A DNA stretch of 64,000 nucleotides, taken from the NCBI RefSeq assembly GCF_000321225.1, contig NW_004450266.1:7159245-7223244 (forward strand), written 5' to 3'. The stretch's first letter is position 1. Each line of letters starts with the position of its first letter. Position numbers and translations under genes: made by a program. The notes below the pieces were generated by a model. That model did no database searches. It saw only the letters and a program-made list of their open reading frames with translations, and was not told where the DNA came from. The DNA is from Odobenus rosmarus divergens. Its lineage: Eukaryota > Chordata > Mammalia > Carnivora > Odobenidae. This document shows, one piece after another, positions 31,601 through 42,549 of the stretch.

Positions 31601-32478
31601 TGAAAAGATACTGTCCCTCCTGGGTCGGCTTCGGGGAGCCCCGCTTCTCCCTCGTTGGTGGCGGCTTGCCCAGGGCCTTCTGCAGTAGCCCTCGGCCTCT
31701 CCGTTCCTCTTTTCACAAAAGGCAGGAAGGAAGAGCAGCCACTCTGCGGCAAGCTCCCTGAAGCTTTCTTCATCTCATCCCCAGGCATGGCTGTAAGGCT
31801 CAGGACAGACTTGTTCAACAGGAGTGATCAAAGCCTCAACGGGAGGTGATGAGATGTTTTCACTCCCTTCCACCTCCGGAAAGCTACTCCTCTGATGGTC
31901 CTGTGTCAGCTCTGCAGCCATTCGAACCCTCAACAAACAAACATTCACCTTCCAGAGGGAATTCCATGACAGTGGGAACCCAGCGCCCCGGCTTTGCAGG
32001 GGCACCCCGAGGAGCAGCACCTCTGTTTGGCTGCAGCATGGCACAGCAGAGGTCCCCTGGCTTAGCCCGCCGGTGGCTCAGCCCCGTGACCAGGCTGGGT
32101 CACGAGGAGGGACAGGGGGGACTGGCACGGCCACTCCGACAGCTCTGAAGACCTCCTAAACACCGCAAGAGGACATGGTCTTCCCAACTCCGTTAGCAAC
32201 TTAGAGCCAGTTAGTCAAGTCCAGCAGCACTCTCAAAAAATGCAGCCCCACTCACTGACGCCCTGCCCCACGAGGACACCCAACAGGGTGTAAAGCATCA
32301 GGCCCCACGAGTGGCAAAGGTGTCTTGCTCCTTCAAGACGGCTAAGCTAGGAGACAGGCCCTCTGCTGTCTAGCCTTGACAGCCTTCCTGCCGTCCCTGG
32401 TAGGCAGCTTTGGGTTACTGGAGTGATTTCCCTGATCCTGGGACACCCAACCCCACTCAACACATCGTGAAGTGGCAC
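31600..32478. other. no recognised feature
   Basis: About 880 bases of unique intron; no supported exon. Confidence 0.4.
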
Positions 32479-32479
32479 A

Positions 32480-32720
32480 GAGGGGACTCGGGATCAGATT
32501 ACCTGGGGTCAAGTCCTGGCTCTACTCGCTAGCCAAGGGACCTTGAACAAATCCTTTAACCTTTCTAGGTTTCAGCTTCCTCAAACATAAGGTAGGAAAA
32601 ATAAGAGTCCTTACCTCAGAGGGTTGTAAGAAAATGAAATGAGTTATTTTTAAAGCACTTAAGACAGTGCTGTTGTGTAAGAACTTAAGTATTTACCAAA
32701 TAAATAAATACTTACCACAT
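32480..32720 (+). repeat. MIR SINE
   Basis: CTGGGGTCAAGTCCTGGCTC, TTGAACAAATCCTTTAACCT, TTACCTCAGAGGGTTGTAAG and AAGACAGTGCTGTTGTGTAA: near full-length MIR. Confidence 0.88.
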
Positions 32721-32849
32721 CTCCCAGTAACTCCCCAGTACCAACCTTCTGGAAAACATACGTCACTGTCGTGTTTCCAAGCATGTACCCCTTTGTTCAT
32801 TTATTCTTCTACATGTTGCCATGTTGTTTGGCTGATCACAGGAATTCTA

Positions 32850-33030
32850 ACTCTGGGTCATTGTGCTCTATTTGATGAGCACCTTCTCTGGATACAGCCA
32901 GGCACTGTATCAGCACTGAGATGCAACTCTAGACAGCACTCAGTCCAGAGGGGATGGGGACATGGGTCAGGGTCACCACATGACAAAGGCAAGGGTGGAG
33001 GGCTACAGGGATCAGTGGTGGGTGCCTTAG
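32850..33030 (-). repeat. L2 LINE fragment
   Basis: GATGAGCACCTTCTCTGGAT, AGCCAGGCACTGTATCAGCA, CTAGACAGCACTCAGTCCAG: L2 complement. Confidence 0.55.
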
Positions 33031-33149
33031 TGAAGTATCAGCTACACTGTCTTAACCATGTTATAATAACATACGGCCACTGGATGCCTACAGAAAAAAA
33101 AATCTCTAGATGCCTGCAAGGTCATATTCATTTTCAAAGGTAGATTACC

Positions 33150-33171
33150 AAAAAAAAAAAAAAAAAAAAAA
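33150..33171 (+). repeat. poly(A) run
   Basis: About 21 A in a row followed by A/G-rich sequence. No retroposon body is visible on its left. Confidence 0.9.
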
Positions 33172-33896
33172 TAGAAATGAGAAGCAGAAAAAGAAATCAG
33201 AGCAAAAACACATTTCAGGCCTCTTATATTCCAAATCTGGTCCTATTTTACAGAGGGTTCCCAAACCCCCTGGCAACTGTCCCCTGTTCCCAAGGCCAGC
33301 TGTCGTGGGCTCACACTCCAGGCTGCTTCTAATGCCTTCGGCAGCTCCCTGCTTCCTGAGTAGCTGGCCACAGATTCAGGTGGCTCTGGTTCTAGCAGCC
33401 GTGGAATCCAGAGCCTTGCTGACAGGAAGCTAGATCAGTCTGCCTTTCCCTGCCTCCCTGAGATCTCCATCCTGACAGAGTGATTCGAGCTCCTCCCTCT
33501 GATTGGTCAGCAGACCTGGGGGGGGGGTGTTGGGGCACAGATATTCCCAGGAGACCTTCAGGGCCAGTCCTGAACAGCTGCCTCAGCTGCAGAGGGCTTT
33601 TTACTCTAATTTGGAGATAATTCCAGCTCATGAAGACTGCTTATTAAGAATGTTGGTTCAACATACAAACCAAATGTAATGCATAAATTTTGTTTGGATC
33701 CTAGTTGAGGTGGAAAAAAAAAAGCCATGAAGACATTTTTTGGACAATGACAACTGTAAATTATTATTAATTTTCTTAGGTATAAATAGCATATCATGGT
33801 CATGTAGAAGAAAGTCCTTACTTTTAGAAGAGGCAAGCTGAAGTATTTACCCAAAAAAATCATGTCTGCAAAAAAATGGAGAAAAATAGATATCTA

Positions 33897-33916
33897 CACA
33901 CACACACACACACACA
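33897..33916 (+). repeat. (AC)n microsatellite
   Basis: About ten AC units. Confidence 0.9.
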
Positions 33917-34138
33917 GAGGAGGATGAAGCTTATATGGCAAATATTTTAAGAAAAAGAAAGATCAATTCCTATGGCTCTATATAGAGCTTGTTCATGCAT
34001 CCTATATTGGGAACTGAAAAAAAAAGAGGTACAGAAACACAAGATACATATAACTTAAATCCATATTTCAAAATTCAACTTGACTTTGCTTTTCAGAAGG
34101 GAAAAAAAAATCCCTTGGCCCTGCCCTGCACCCCAACC

Positions 34139-34192
34139 ACCCACACACACATGCAAACACATGCATGCATACACACCCACGGGTACACACTC
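34139..34192 (+). repeat. CA/CATG-rich simple repeat
   Basis: CACACACACATGCAAACACA with ATGCATGC interruptions. Confidence 0.85.
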
Positions 34193-34289
34193 ACTGGGAG
34201 GCATTTCCTTCGAGCTCAAAGCCCTAAGAGAAATCCCACAATAGCTGATCTGGCCCAGCAGAGAGCCGGGATCCACACTGGAAGACATG

Positions 34290-34410
34290 GGCCCCACACC
34301 TGCTGCACAGGAACTGGTGATCTTGAGGAGCCACTGAACTTCTCAGAGTCCTCACTTTCCTTACTGTCACCCAAGAGTATAATAATCCTGCCTTGCAATC
34401 CCACAGGGCT
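34290..34410 (+). repeat. MIR SINE fragment
   Basis: CCACTGAACTTCTCAGAGTC CTCACTTTCCTTACTG and AGTATAATAATCCTGCCTTG: MIR core. Confidence 0.65.
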
Positions 34411-34969
34411 AGACCAGGACCAGGAGAAAGAATGGCTGCCAAGATGCCCTCTGAATGTTCCTTGTTACCGCCTGTGTTCACAAGTAAGAGATGCCGAGCA
34501 TGGAACGCATGAAGAGGTATCCATGCTCTGTCTAAAGGTTCTTGTGTCAATCCTCTGGAATTAGGCCTCCAAGAATTTACTTTTCCAAGCTGCTCGCCAC
34601 TGGAAATAGATATAACTCATTTAGCCCTACATGATATGGCCAAAGCAATAAAAACACAACTGGCTTTTCGATTTTTTTTTAACAGGCATTCCCAAAGCAA
34701 TCTTATATAAATGGATCTGAAACACACAACAGAGATGAAGGCTCTGAGTAGAGAGATGGAACCCAACCAGAGTCCTGCCTGGGTCATGGGCAAAGAATGC
34801 CAAAACCTTGGCCCGCTGCCCACTGAGCTCCCTGACTCTAAGACCTGGGCAGAAAACTTCCTCTTTCAGAATCCGCTAATTCTGATCATTTAGACACAGC
34901 CTCAGCTGACCTTGCCACTGACGAAATGCTCTCTGGCTTAGAGGGCGGGACATGTGGTACACAGGCAAG

Positions 34970-35080
34970 CATGCTAGCTGGGAGGCCAGGAGAACTGGTT
35001 CACTCCTGACCCTACCACTTTATGACCTTGGACAAGGCGCCTTCCTTCATCAGCCTCAATGGTCGTCCTTGTAACAACAA
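34970..35080 (+). repeat. MIR SINE fragment
   Basis: CTGGTTCACTCCTGACCCTA CCACTTTATGACCTTGGACA: MIR 5' half. Confidence 0.7.
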
Positions 35081-35389
35081 CTTGGAAAAAGCCTGTTCCA
35101 TTGTCATCCGATTCTAAGACTCTAGGCTTCGTCACTTCCTTTGGGAAGTTCTCCCAATCCTCAAAGAATGGTTGTTGAATGGAACCAGTATCTGTGAAAT
35201 TAAAGCATGCTTAATCCACCAAAGGGAACAGACTGTTCTAGAGCACAATGGAAGTGCTCACTTCTATGCCCCAAGAAGTGCAGAGCATTTCAGTTTTCAT
35301 TCAGGTTGGTTCACGGGGATTTTCATCTGCTTGTAGTTGGTTTGGGGTACCTAACAATTCTACATAACAAATAGTACTATCATTATAAA

Positions 35390-35560
35390 GAGCAATTTGG
35401 GGCACCCACAATGTGTTAGACTCCACGCTAAGGATCTGTGTGTACCACAGCAAGGGAGGGATGTAGCTTCATCATATGGAAAACTGTAGCTCAGAGAGGT
35501 TAAGTAACTTGCTCAAGGTGCCACAGTGAGTGGTAGAGTAGGGAGTCTAAAACTCTATTG
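35390..35560 (-). repeat. MIR SINE
   Basis: ATGTGTTAGACTCCACGCTA, GAAAACTGTAGCTCAGAGAG GTTAAGTAACTTGCTCAAGG: MIR complement. Confidence 0.82.
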
Positions 35561-35654
35561 GCCATGGTAACATCTGGAGCTAACTCAACATCTAGTAAAC
35601 AAACCCCTGTTAATGAGTATGCTATGTGTCTTTTCTTGTAGTGGACATTAACTT

Positions 35655-36358
35655 AAAAAAAAACACCTTATTGAGCTATAATTGATGTACAAAACTGTAC
35701 ATGTCTAAGTTGTACAACTTGATGAGTTCGGATCATCAGCATACAACAGCAAGACTATCCCTACAATCAAAACAGTGAATAGATCCATGACCCCCTCAAA
35801 CTTCCCCATACTCTCCTCCTCTCTCACCTCTGCCGGCAGCCACTGCCCTGCTTTCTGTCACAATAAATTACTTAGCATTGTCCTCGAATTTTATGTAAAG
35901 GGAATCAGATGGCACATATTCTTTTTTTTTTGTCTGGCTTTTTCTACTCAGTGTAATTATTCAGAAACTGATACATGTTGTTGGGTTTACCAAGAATCCT
36001 TTCCTTTTTTATTGCTGGGTAGTGGTCCATTGTATGAATACACCATGTTTCGTTTACCCATTCACCTGTTGATGGGCACTTGGGTCATTTACAGCTTTGG
36101 GCTATTACCAGTGAAGCCTTTGTGACCAATCTTGTACAGGGCTTTATATGTAAACATGCTTTCATTTATCCGGGATAAGTACCTAGGAGTAGAATGGGTA
36201 GGTCATAATCTAGGTGTGTACTTAACTTTTTAAGAAGCAGCCAAACTGTGCTCCAAAGTAGTAGTACCATTTTGTATTTCTGCCACCTCATATCCTCACC
36301 AACGCTCAATATGATCAGTCTTTTCATTTTCAGGCACTCAAGTGTGTTTGAAGGCATA
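35655..36358 (-). mobile_element. L1M 3' region, part 1, split by a CAN-SINE
   Basis: AACACCTTATTGAGCTATAA marks one end and TATTGCTGGGTAGTGGTCCA, CATTCACCTGTTGATGGGCA the middle, all complement to L1M ORF2/3' UTR. It resumes at 36585-36680 (GTTTTAATTTTTATTTCCCT GATGAC) after the SINE. Confidence 0.85.
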
Positions 36359-36368
36359 TCTCACTGTG

Positions 36369-36574
36369 TTTTTTTTTTCTTTTTATTAAGATTTTATTTA
36401 TTTGAGAGAGAGTGGTGGGGAGAGAGAATGAGCAGGGGGGGAGGGGCAGTGGGAGAGGGAGAAGCAGGCTTCCCGCTGAGCAGGGAGCCCGATGCGGAGC
36501 TCCATCCCAGGACCCTGGGATCATGACCTGAGCCAAAGGCAGACACTTAAATGACTGAGCCACCCAGGCGCCCC
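36369..36574 (-). mobile_element. CAN-SINE inserted in an L1M
   Basis: Reading the minus strand: GGGGCGCCTGGGTGGCTCAG, CATGATCCCAGGGTCCTGGG, CTCAGCGGGAAGCCTGCTTC and an A/T-rich tail, here at the left end. Flanks TCTCACTGTG (36359-36368) and TCTTACCGTG (36575-36584) are the target duplication with two changes. Confidence 0.95.
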
Positions 36575-36584
36575 TCTTACCGTG

Positions 36585-36680
36585 GTTTTAATTTTTATTT
36601 CCCTGATGACTAATGATGTCAAGCATCCTTTTGTTGCTTATTTTTTCTTTATGTCTTTAACAACGACATGAAAATTTCAT
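36585..36680 (-). mobile_element. L1M 3' region, part 2
   Basis: Continuation of the L1M broken at 36358. Confidence 0.75.
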
Positions 36681-36689
36681 AAAATAGTG

Positions 36690-36920
36690 CCAGTTACCAT
36701 TTATTAAATTGTTGCCCTCTTCTGTGACAGATAGGATGCTGTGAATTTTATATCCACATCCTGTCACCTTCATAGGAACCTAATGAGGATGGCATCAAGA
36801 CCCAGTTCTACAGATGGGACCCAGGGACTCCGTGAGGTCAGGGGATTTGCCCCATGTCACGGTTAGTTAGTGGTAGAGCCAGGTTCCAGTCTAGGCCTCT
36901 GTTCTATCCCCCGGAGGGTA
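36690..36920 (-). repeat. MIR SINE
   Basis: AGTTACCATTTATTAAATTG, CATAGGAACCTAATGAGGAT and GTTAGTTAGTGGTAGAGCCA: near full-length MIR complement. Confidence 0.8.
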
Positions 36921-36924
36921 TGGG

Positions 36925-37700
36925 TGTGCCTGCCACCGACACTGCTCTTGAGCAAGGCTTGCGTTTTATATCCTAGGCACTGGCAGGGCTCTGGGGCATA
37001 ACCAAACCGCAGCAGCAACAACAACAAAAAAAGACAGACACTGCAGACAAATGCAACACTGACCCTTTCTTGCCACTCACACAGTCATTCTTATTTGCTA
37101 GGGACATGGGACAGTTTAGCCAAGATACTCCGTGGCTGAGGTCCTGATCAATATATCAATACTGCATAACATTAAAAGCCAAACAGATATCTGGAAAGTA
37201 GTTAACTGAGAGCCTCAAATCCAAAGGCTGGCACAAGAATGTTAACGTTTATGCTGTGCTGAAGAAACCTTTTAAAAGAACTTGATTTTTGCTCTTCAAA
37301 GGCAAGTGTATTTCCAGATGTTGACTCTTATATAAGCATTGGAAGCATGTCTGGAGTTTTCTCTAGCCCAGGGATTAAATTCTGGCATCCAGGTGCAAGG
37401 GAGAGCTGAGCAGCCATGAGCAGGCCAGCAGCCTCTCTGGGCTATCAGTGGTTCCTGTAGGGCTGTTCCCTAATGGGCCTTCTAGCGCCGGGGTGCTGGG
37501 GTCCGTACTTACGTGCAGGAAACACCGAACACAAGAGTGGCCGTAAACATGACAATATAAGGAGGAGAACTCTAAGTAGAAGAAATTTCAAGTCTGCGTT
37601 TTGATTTTAAAATCTTGGCTTTGAACTATGGTGTTTAAGTTGCAGGACTACAGAATTATGCAGCCCTTCGAAGAACAGTATTCATGCCTCCTGCCATCCT
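36925..37700. other. no recognised feature
   Basis: Unique intronic sequence. Confidence 0.4.
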
Positions 37701-37716
37701 GCTGATCCTCACAATG

Positions 37717-37724
37717 TGACGTCA
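37717..37724. promoter_or_regulatory. palindromic CRE (TGACGTCA)
   Basis: A full-site CREB/ATF element, followed six bases on by TATATAG. CpG-containing full CREs are rare by chance in CpG-depleted mammalian introns. Function unproven. Confidence 0.4.
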
Positions 37725-37734
37725 TCTATATAGA

Positions 37735-38095
37735 GCTGCCTTGCACTATCGGAACAAAGTCCAAGCTCCCCAGTGGCCCTCCTTCTTCCTGAGGCCACCT
37801 CATCCTGCCCCACTTCCCTGGTGGATATCTTTTTCCAGAGCTTCTGTCCTTCTCATGCCCTCTCCTCTGCCTAGGGAGTCTTTATACACCCCCTCCCCAC
37901 CCCCACTTGGAAAATTCCTCAAATCTCAGAGTCCATTAAGAAGAATGTCTCTTCTCTCCACACCCTTACTCTGTTGGTCCCCAGGCAGATATGGCCACCC
38001 CTTGCCCGCACTCTCCCTGGCTAGGGTGCCTCCCCCTGTACATATCTCCTACAATGTCTGCAGCAGCAATGGGCTCATCTGTTTTCTCCCACTGA
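37735..38095 (+). repeat. L2 LINE fragment
   Basis: AACAAAGTCCAAGCTCCCCA GTGGCCCTCC and CTTCTGTCCTTCTCATGCCC follow the sense L2 3' region. Confidence 0.6.
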
Positions 38096-38520
38096 CCCAG
38101 CACTGCCCAATAGAAAGCGAACATATAGGGGCACTTGGGTGACTCCATCAGTGAAGCATCTGACTCTAGATTTCGGCTCAGGTCATGATCTCAGGATCAT
38201 GAGATCAAGCCCTGTGTCAGGCTCCGCACTCAGCGGGGAGTCGGCTTGAGATTCTCTCCCTCTCCCTCTGCACCTCTCCCTGTTCGCACGTGCTCTCTCT
38301 CTCTAAAATAAATAAAATACTTTTTCAAAAAAGCAAACATATAAATATGGTAAATACTTATGCATGTTAAATAATAATATAAAGAGCATAATAAAACAGA
38401 AATAAAATTGAAAATTCTATTCTATCCACATTTTAAGGACCCAACAGCAGCATGAAACTAATGGCTACTATACTGGAAAGCACACATATAGGATATTTCC
38501 ATCACTGCAGAAACTTCTGC
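38096..38520. mobile_element. hAT/Tigger-type DNA transposon remnant split by a CAN-SINE
   Basis: Left end CAGCACTGCCCAATAGAAAG (38099-38118) and right part GGCTACTATACTGGAAAGCA are the inverted ends of a common non-autonomous element. The SINE at 38128-38329 sits inside the left end. Confidence 0.65.
38128..38329 (+). mobile_element. CAN-SINE inserted in a DNA transposon
   Basis: Head GGGGCACTTGGGTGACTCC, core CATGATCTCAGGATCATGAG and an AAATAAATAAAAT tail. A 14-base target duplication AAAGCGAACATATA / AAAGCAAACATATA lies at 38114-38127 and 38330-38343, with one change. Confidence 0.96.
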
Positions 38521-38839
38521 TGAAAAATATCAGTCTAGAGTATCTCTTAGGAGAAGTCTTTTCAATGGTGGTAAATCTGCTTCTTTAAGGTGCAACTGAT
38601 TTCCCTAAATAAGCAAAAGATACTGGGACTGCAATATGGGGAACATGGAGAACATCAGGTTGCAAGATGCTACTTCTACCTGATGAGACATAGCCGACCA
38701 TGTGGCTTATGAGCTCGCTCTGAAGGTCAACGCTGCCTTTTAGGAACCTCTCCCAGTCTATTCTCCTTCATACCATTCATTGCCCAATATAATGTCTTCT
38801 GCTCAAGTCCAACTGAAGTAACTTGATCTCCCACATTCC

Positions 38840-39150
38840 TATGTATCTGTAGATGCAGTTTCCTCTACTTGGAAGTTCTCAACTGTTACCCTGATTAACG
38901 CTGATCACCCTTCAACACAGTACAAGCCCCACCTACCCAGTGACACCTTCCCACACAGAGGGGGCTTGATCCTCTTGGATGCCTCCCTCCACATTCACAC
39001 ACCTCTTTAGTCACTCCTTCACACAGCTGTGTCTTCCAAAACACGGCAACCTCCTGAAGGCTGGGATTGTCATGTCCCCTGACCTGGCCCACGATGTGGG
39101 GCCTATTGAACATTCTTGACAAATATTAATTGAAAAACTCTGTGATGAAT
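38840..39150 (+). repeat. L2 LINE 3' end
   Basis: CTACCCAGTGACACCTTCCC, GAAGGCTGGGATTGTCATGT and AACATTCTTGACAAATATTA ATTG are sense L2. Confidence 0.65.
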
Positions 39151-39710
39151 GACTGCATTCCCCAATTCCCAAAAAGGAATCCCAAAGAAGTGTCTAGCAA
39201 TGGTACATCCCTGAGTAAACGTGTAGCCTCTCTAGGTCCCACCTAGAAGGAAGCCAAACTCACTGGGTTGTTTATATTCCAGGCCATATTTACAATAGGC
39301 TTAGCTTATAAAGGTGTGAAGCACAGCATGGAAGGAAGCCCATGGATGGCAGCTAAGCCATTCCCCTGCCTTCAGGACAAAGTCACATCTAAATCAGTTG
39401 AGGAGCTAAAAACCTACCTGGCTTTTTAAAGAATCCAAACCCACCCCGGCAAGCCAATGTGGAATTAAGAACCAAGGGCACCTCCCTCTCTGTGCTGAGT
39501 CAGTGGCCTTTGTCTGCTCTGTGACTCACCCCAATGCTTATAAACCACCTGAGCAGTCGGGAACAAGGAAGCCGAGCGGCTCACGCCCACAGGTACGCAT
39601 TCTGCTCCCTTCCTCCATGTTCAGAATGGCACCCACAGCAACCACTGTGCCGGATAGGTGGGCTCCCTCCCATCTCATTAAAAGACAAGCAGTTCTGGGC
39701 TTGGGATGTG
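39150..39710. other. no recognised feature
   Basis: Unique intronic sequence. Confidence 0.4.
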
Positions 39711-39714
39711 CTAT

Positions 39715-39895
39715 GGATTTTACAATGGGTTTAAATCCCACAGTATGGCCAGTCACCGGCCATGGGCTGTGTTGCTGAACGTGTCCCAATTCCATCTCCT
39801 CAAATGGAAGCCAAGATAACACCCCTCTCCTGGGTTGGCTGTGAGGAGGTGAGGAGATTAGGGTCTGCCACACAGTAGGGCTTCAAAACATGTTA
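39715..39895 (+). repeat. MIR SINE
   Basis: GGGTTTAAATCCCACAGTAT, TGGGTTGGCTGTGAGGAGGT and CACACAGTAGGGCTTCAAAA: MIR. Confidence 0.65.
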
Positions 39896-39929
39896 GACAC
39901 TATCCCTGTCTCCACGCCTTGGCCTGATG

Positions 39930-40060
39930 GCCCATGAGATAACTAGTTTTGTGGGTTGAGGCAAGGCCCTTCCTTCTCTGAGTCCTCAGTTTCTCCAGCC
40001 ACACAAGTGAGCCAAATTATCCTTCAGTTTCCTTCCAGATCCAAGGTGTGGGAGTTCAGT
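39930..40060 (+). repeat. possible MIR fragment
   Basis: GGGTTGAGGCAAGGCCCTTC CTTCTCTGAGTCCTCAGTTT: MIR core. Confidence 0.55.
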
Positions 40061-40083
40061 GTATGAGACCTCTTGAGTGATAA

Positions 40084-40122
40084 TGTGTGTGTGTGCGTGC
40101 ACGTGAGCATGTGCACCCGCAT
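40084..40122 (+). repeat. TG-rich simple repeat
   Basis: GTGTGTGTGTGCGTGCACGT with variants. Confidence 0.85.
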
Positions 40123-40643
40123 ATGAGAGAGAGGCAGAGAGAGAAAAAAAATATGAGAAACCATTTTTTTTAGTTCCCTTAATGGAATAAGACAGATTTA
40201 AATATTTTGATTCCAACCCACTGTGTTCTCTTTGTTCCGTATATGATTTTAAAAGCTTATCTTTGTCTTTTAGCTCTTTCAATAATGCAAATCCTTCTCA
40301 CAATGCAAGGTAAAGGTTTCTCCCTCCTGATGACTTAACATACAAGAAAATGTTAAATCGTTATTCTTTGTATTTAAATTCTTTGATATTTCCAATAAAA
40401 TAGGTTGGGAAAGGTTGGAACAGAGAGCCATTCCAGGTATCTGAGTGACTAATACCTCAAAAGGATAACCGAGATACTCAGAATACCCACTAAGTGTAGC
40501 AGTCAGAGCCCAGGCAGAGTCTTCTGCTTTGACCACCCCTCTAGGATGGGGACAGTGATCATAACCCTGCCCATTTGGTAACCCATGCAGTCAGCACTTC
40601 AAGAGTTTTTGAAGCAACGCCGCTCATAGATGTTCTGCAAACA

Positions 40644-40667
40644 TTTTTTTTTTTTTTTTTTTTTTAA
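40644..40667 (+). repeat. poly(T) run
   Basis: About 22-24 T in a row. Confidence 0.9.
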
Positions 40668-40959
40668 ACTCTCATGCTGGAAGTTTGGGAACTCATGTGT
40701 GCTATTTATCTCGGAGAGTCACACTGGCATTAGGAAAGGCTCTGAGAATTCCTGCAGTGCAAGAACACATTTAACTTGTTCAATTTGGCATTTCTCAAAC
40801 TTATTTGGACACAAACCAGGTTTTTTTGTGGTTCTTCTCTCCCATGGGAAAAATAAAGCTATTATGCCCTCCATATGCCCTGAGACCCACACATACATAT
40901 GCAATATGGGGGAAAAAAACTGCTTGAAACCCAGTTCTAGGAGCCAATATGGGGCAGAC

Positions 40960-41170
40960 GTAACAGCATGCACTCCAGAGTCAGATAAATCCAGATTCAA
41001 CACTAATTCTACCAGCAGTGTAGCCGTAAGGATGTTACTTAACCTTCCAGACAGAGCCTCAGTGTTGCCTAAGTAAAAAGTGGGCTGACAGTGTCTACTT
41101 CCAGAGAACTTGTGCGTGCCTTAGATGAGACAAGCCATGCATAGAAGCTTCTGGCACATGGTTAACATCT
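40960..41170 (+). repeat. MIR SINE
   Basis: CAGATAAATCCAGATTCAAC, GTAAGGATGTTACTTAACCT and CTTAGATGAGACAAGCCATG: MIR order. Confidence 0.75.
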
Positions 41171-41449
41171 TTAAAATGTGACTCTTCGTCCTCTCTCCTC
41201 ATCACAAAATCACAAGCTGAGACATTTGAAAACACCCTGGTCATTTTTTTAAATGCTCATAAAACTTTACATCAAATTATTTCCCATAAGAAGTCTTCTT
41301 GGAATGTCTTTCCATTACCTAGCCTGCAAGTTTTCATAAATAGAGCCATCTAGAAAAAACATGGCAGGGCTGCTTTAATACATATATATGTGAAGGAGGC
41401 CCAGTATTTCATACAGCTATCTGGGATTTAATATCAAGGAATTTGCCTG

Positions 41450-41980
41450 GGTCAAATATTACTTTATTTAACAGAATATGATATCACTTGATACAGTCAT
41501 AAAGCGCATTGCTATCAAAATACAGCTGTTATTAACATTACTAACAACTGCTTTATTCCAGTGCATTTTATTGACACCATGATGATGGGCACTTTTGAAA
41601 TAAATGTCCCCGTCAGATTTTCAGAAGCCTATCTCCCAGAGAGTTCATATGATAATTTCACCAAGGTAGAATGAGGAGTTTAAAATGCTTGGAAGCAAGT
41701 CATCTTGAGGTCACCAATAATTAAATAGGCGCTAAAGGAACAGAATATGGAAAATGTGTGATCTTCCCCGGCTCTGAAATAAAAACAGGTATCAGTGAGA
41801 CACTGCCTCTGCAGGGAGACTTGATCCCAATCTACAGCAGGATTCCTTTCAAGCCTGGATGTCGCGTTCAAAATATCCATTAAAAGTCTATGATGGACTT
41901 TAATTACGAGAGGCAGATGATAAGAGTCTAGTTCATTCCCTCCCGTTGTCCAGGGTGGTTTAGAGCTGCCAATCATCACC
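41450..41980. promoter_or_regulatory. repeat-free AT-rich block, candidate conserved element
   Basis: About 530 bases without a named repeat, including GATACAGTCATAAAGCGCAT, CAGCTGTTATTAACATTACT and GGACTTTAATTACGAGAGGC. The overlapping 194-codon minus-strand frame (41680-42264) has no domain or splice evidence. Candidate enhancer by composition. Confidence 0.28.
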
Positions 41981-42318
41981 TCCTTCAAAGAGGCCCAAAG
42001 TGCGGATACCGCTTTAAAGAAATGGCTGGACTGTGAGGGAGGGGCTCTCCCCCCCACAGGTGGTGCTGACAGAATGGTGTCAAAATGCCTCTGGGCCTGC
42101 AAAGTGCACTCAAAGGACCTCTTACTAAAAGCAGCGACAGTTTTCCCATTATTCCAATATACAGCAGTTGGACCAAGAGACTCCTTCCCCCTGCTTCTCA
42201 TCTCTCCTCTGAGGTCCTTCTTCCCACTTCCTTTCACCCACCCCCCCAACCCACCCCCATACATGTGGTTTGGAGGTGTTCTGATACTGTGTCTGGAAGG
42301 CTAGCAGGTGGAGTTAGG

Positions 42319-42320
<2 letters not shown>

Positions 42321-42356
<36 letters not shown>

Positions 42357-42374
42357 GCGCGCGCACACACACAT
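42321..42374 (+). repeat. (CA)n(CG)n(CA)n alternating tract
   Basis: About 30 bases of CA repeat, then GTGCGCGCGCGCGC, then ACACACACAC. Confidence 0.96.
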
Positions 42375-42409
42375 GAGGTAAAGATAGTAGAGGAAAGAGC
42401 CTACCTCAG

Positions 42410-42545
42410 GAGAAGCAGCGCCAGCTGCAGAGTCAGAAAGACCTGGGTTTGAATGCGGACTCCCTCACTTCTGCTGTGTGGTCTTAGGCAAGCTACTTAA
42501 CCTCTCTGAGCCTCCATTTTCTGTCTGCTAAACAGAGACCAGAAC
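42410..42545 (+). repeat. MIR SINE
   Basis: GAAAGACCTGGGTTTGAATG, GTCTTAGGCAAGCTACTTAA CCTCTCTGAGCC: well-preserved MIR 5' and core. Confidence 0.9.
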
Positions 42546-42549
42546 ACCT

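Noticed and set aside
33150..33171. Poly(A) run as the tail of a processed pseudogene
   Set aside because: No gene-derived sequence or flanking duplication is visible to its left; the left flank is L2 and unique intron.
33989..34564. 191-codon plus-strand frame
   Set aside because: It crosses a CA-rich simple repeat (His/Thr run) and a MIR; not a gene.
41680..42264. 194-codon minus-strand frame
   Set aside because: No recognisable domain; a competing plus-strand frame overlaps it. I list the region as possible regulatory DNA instead.
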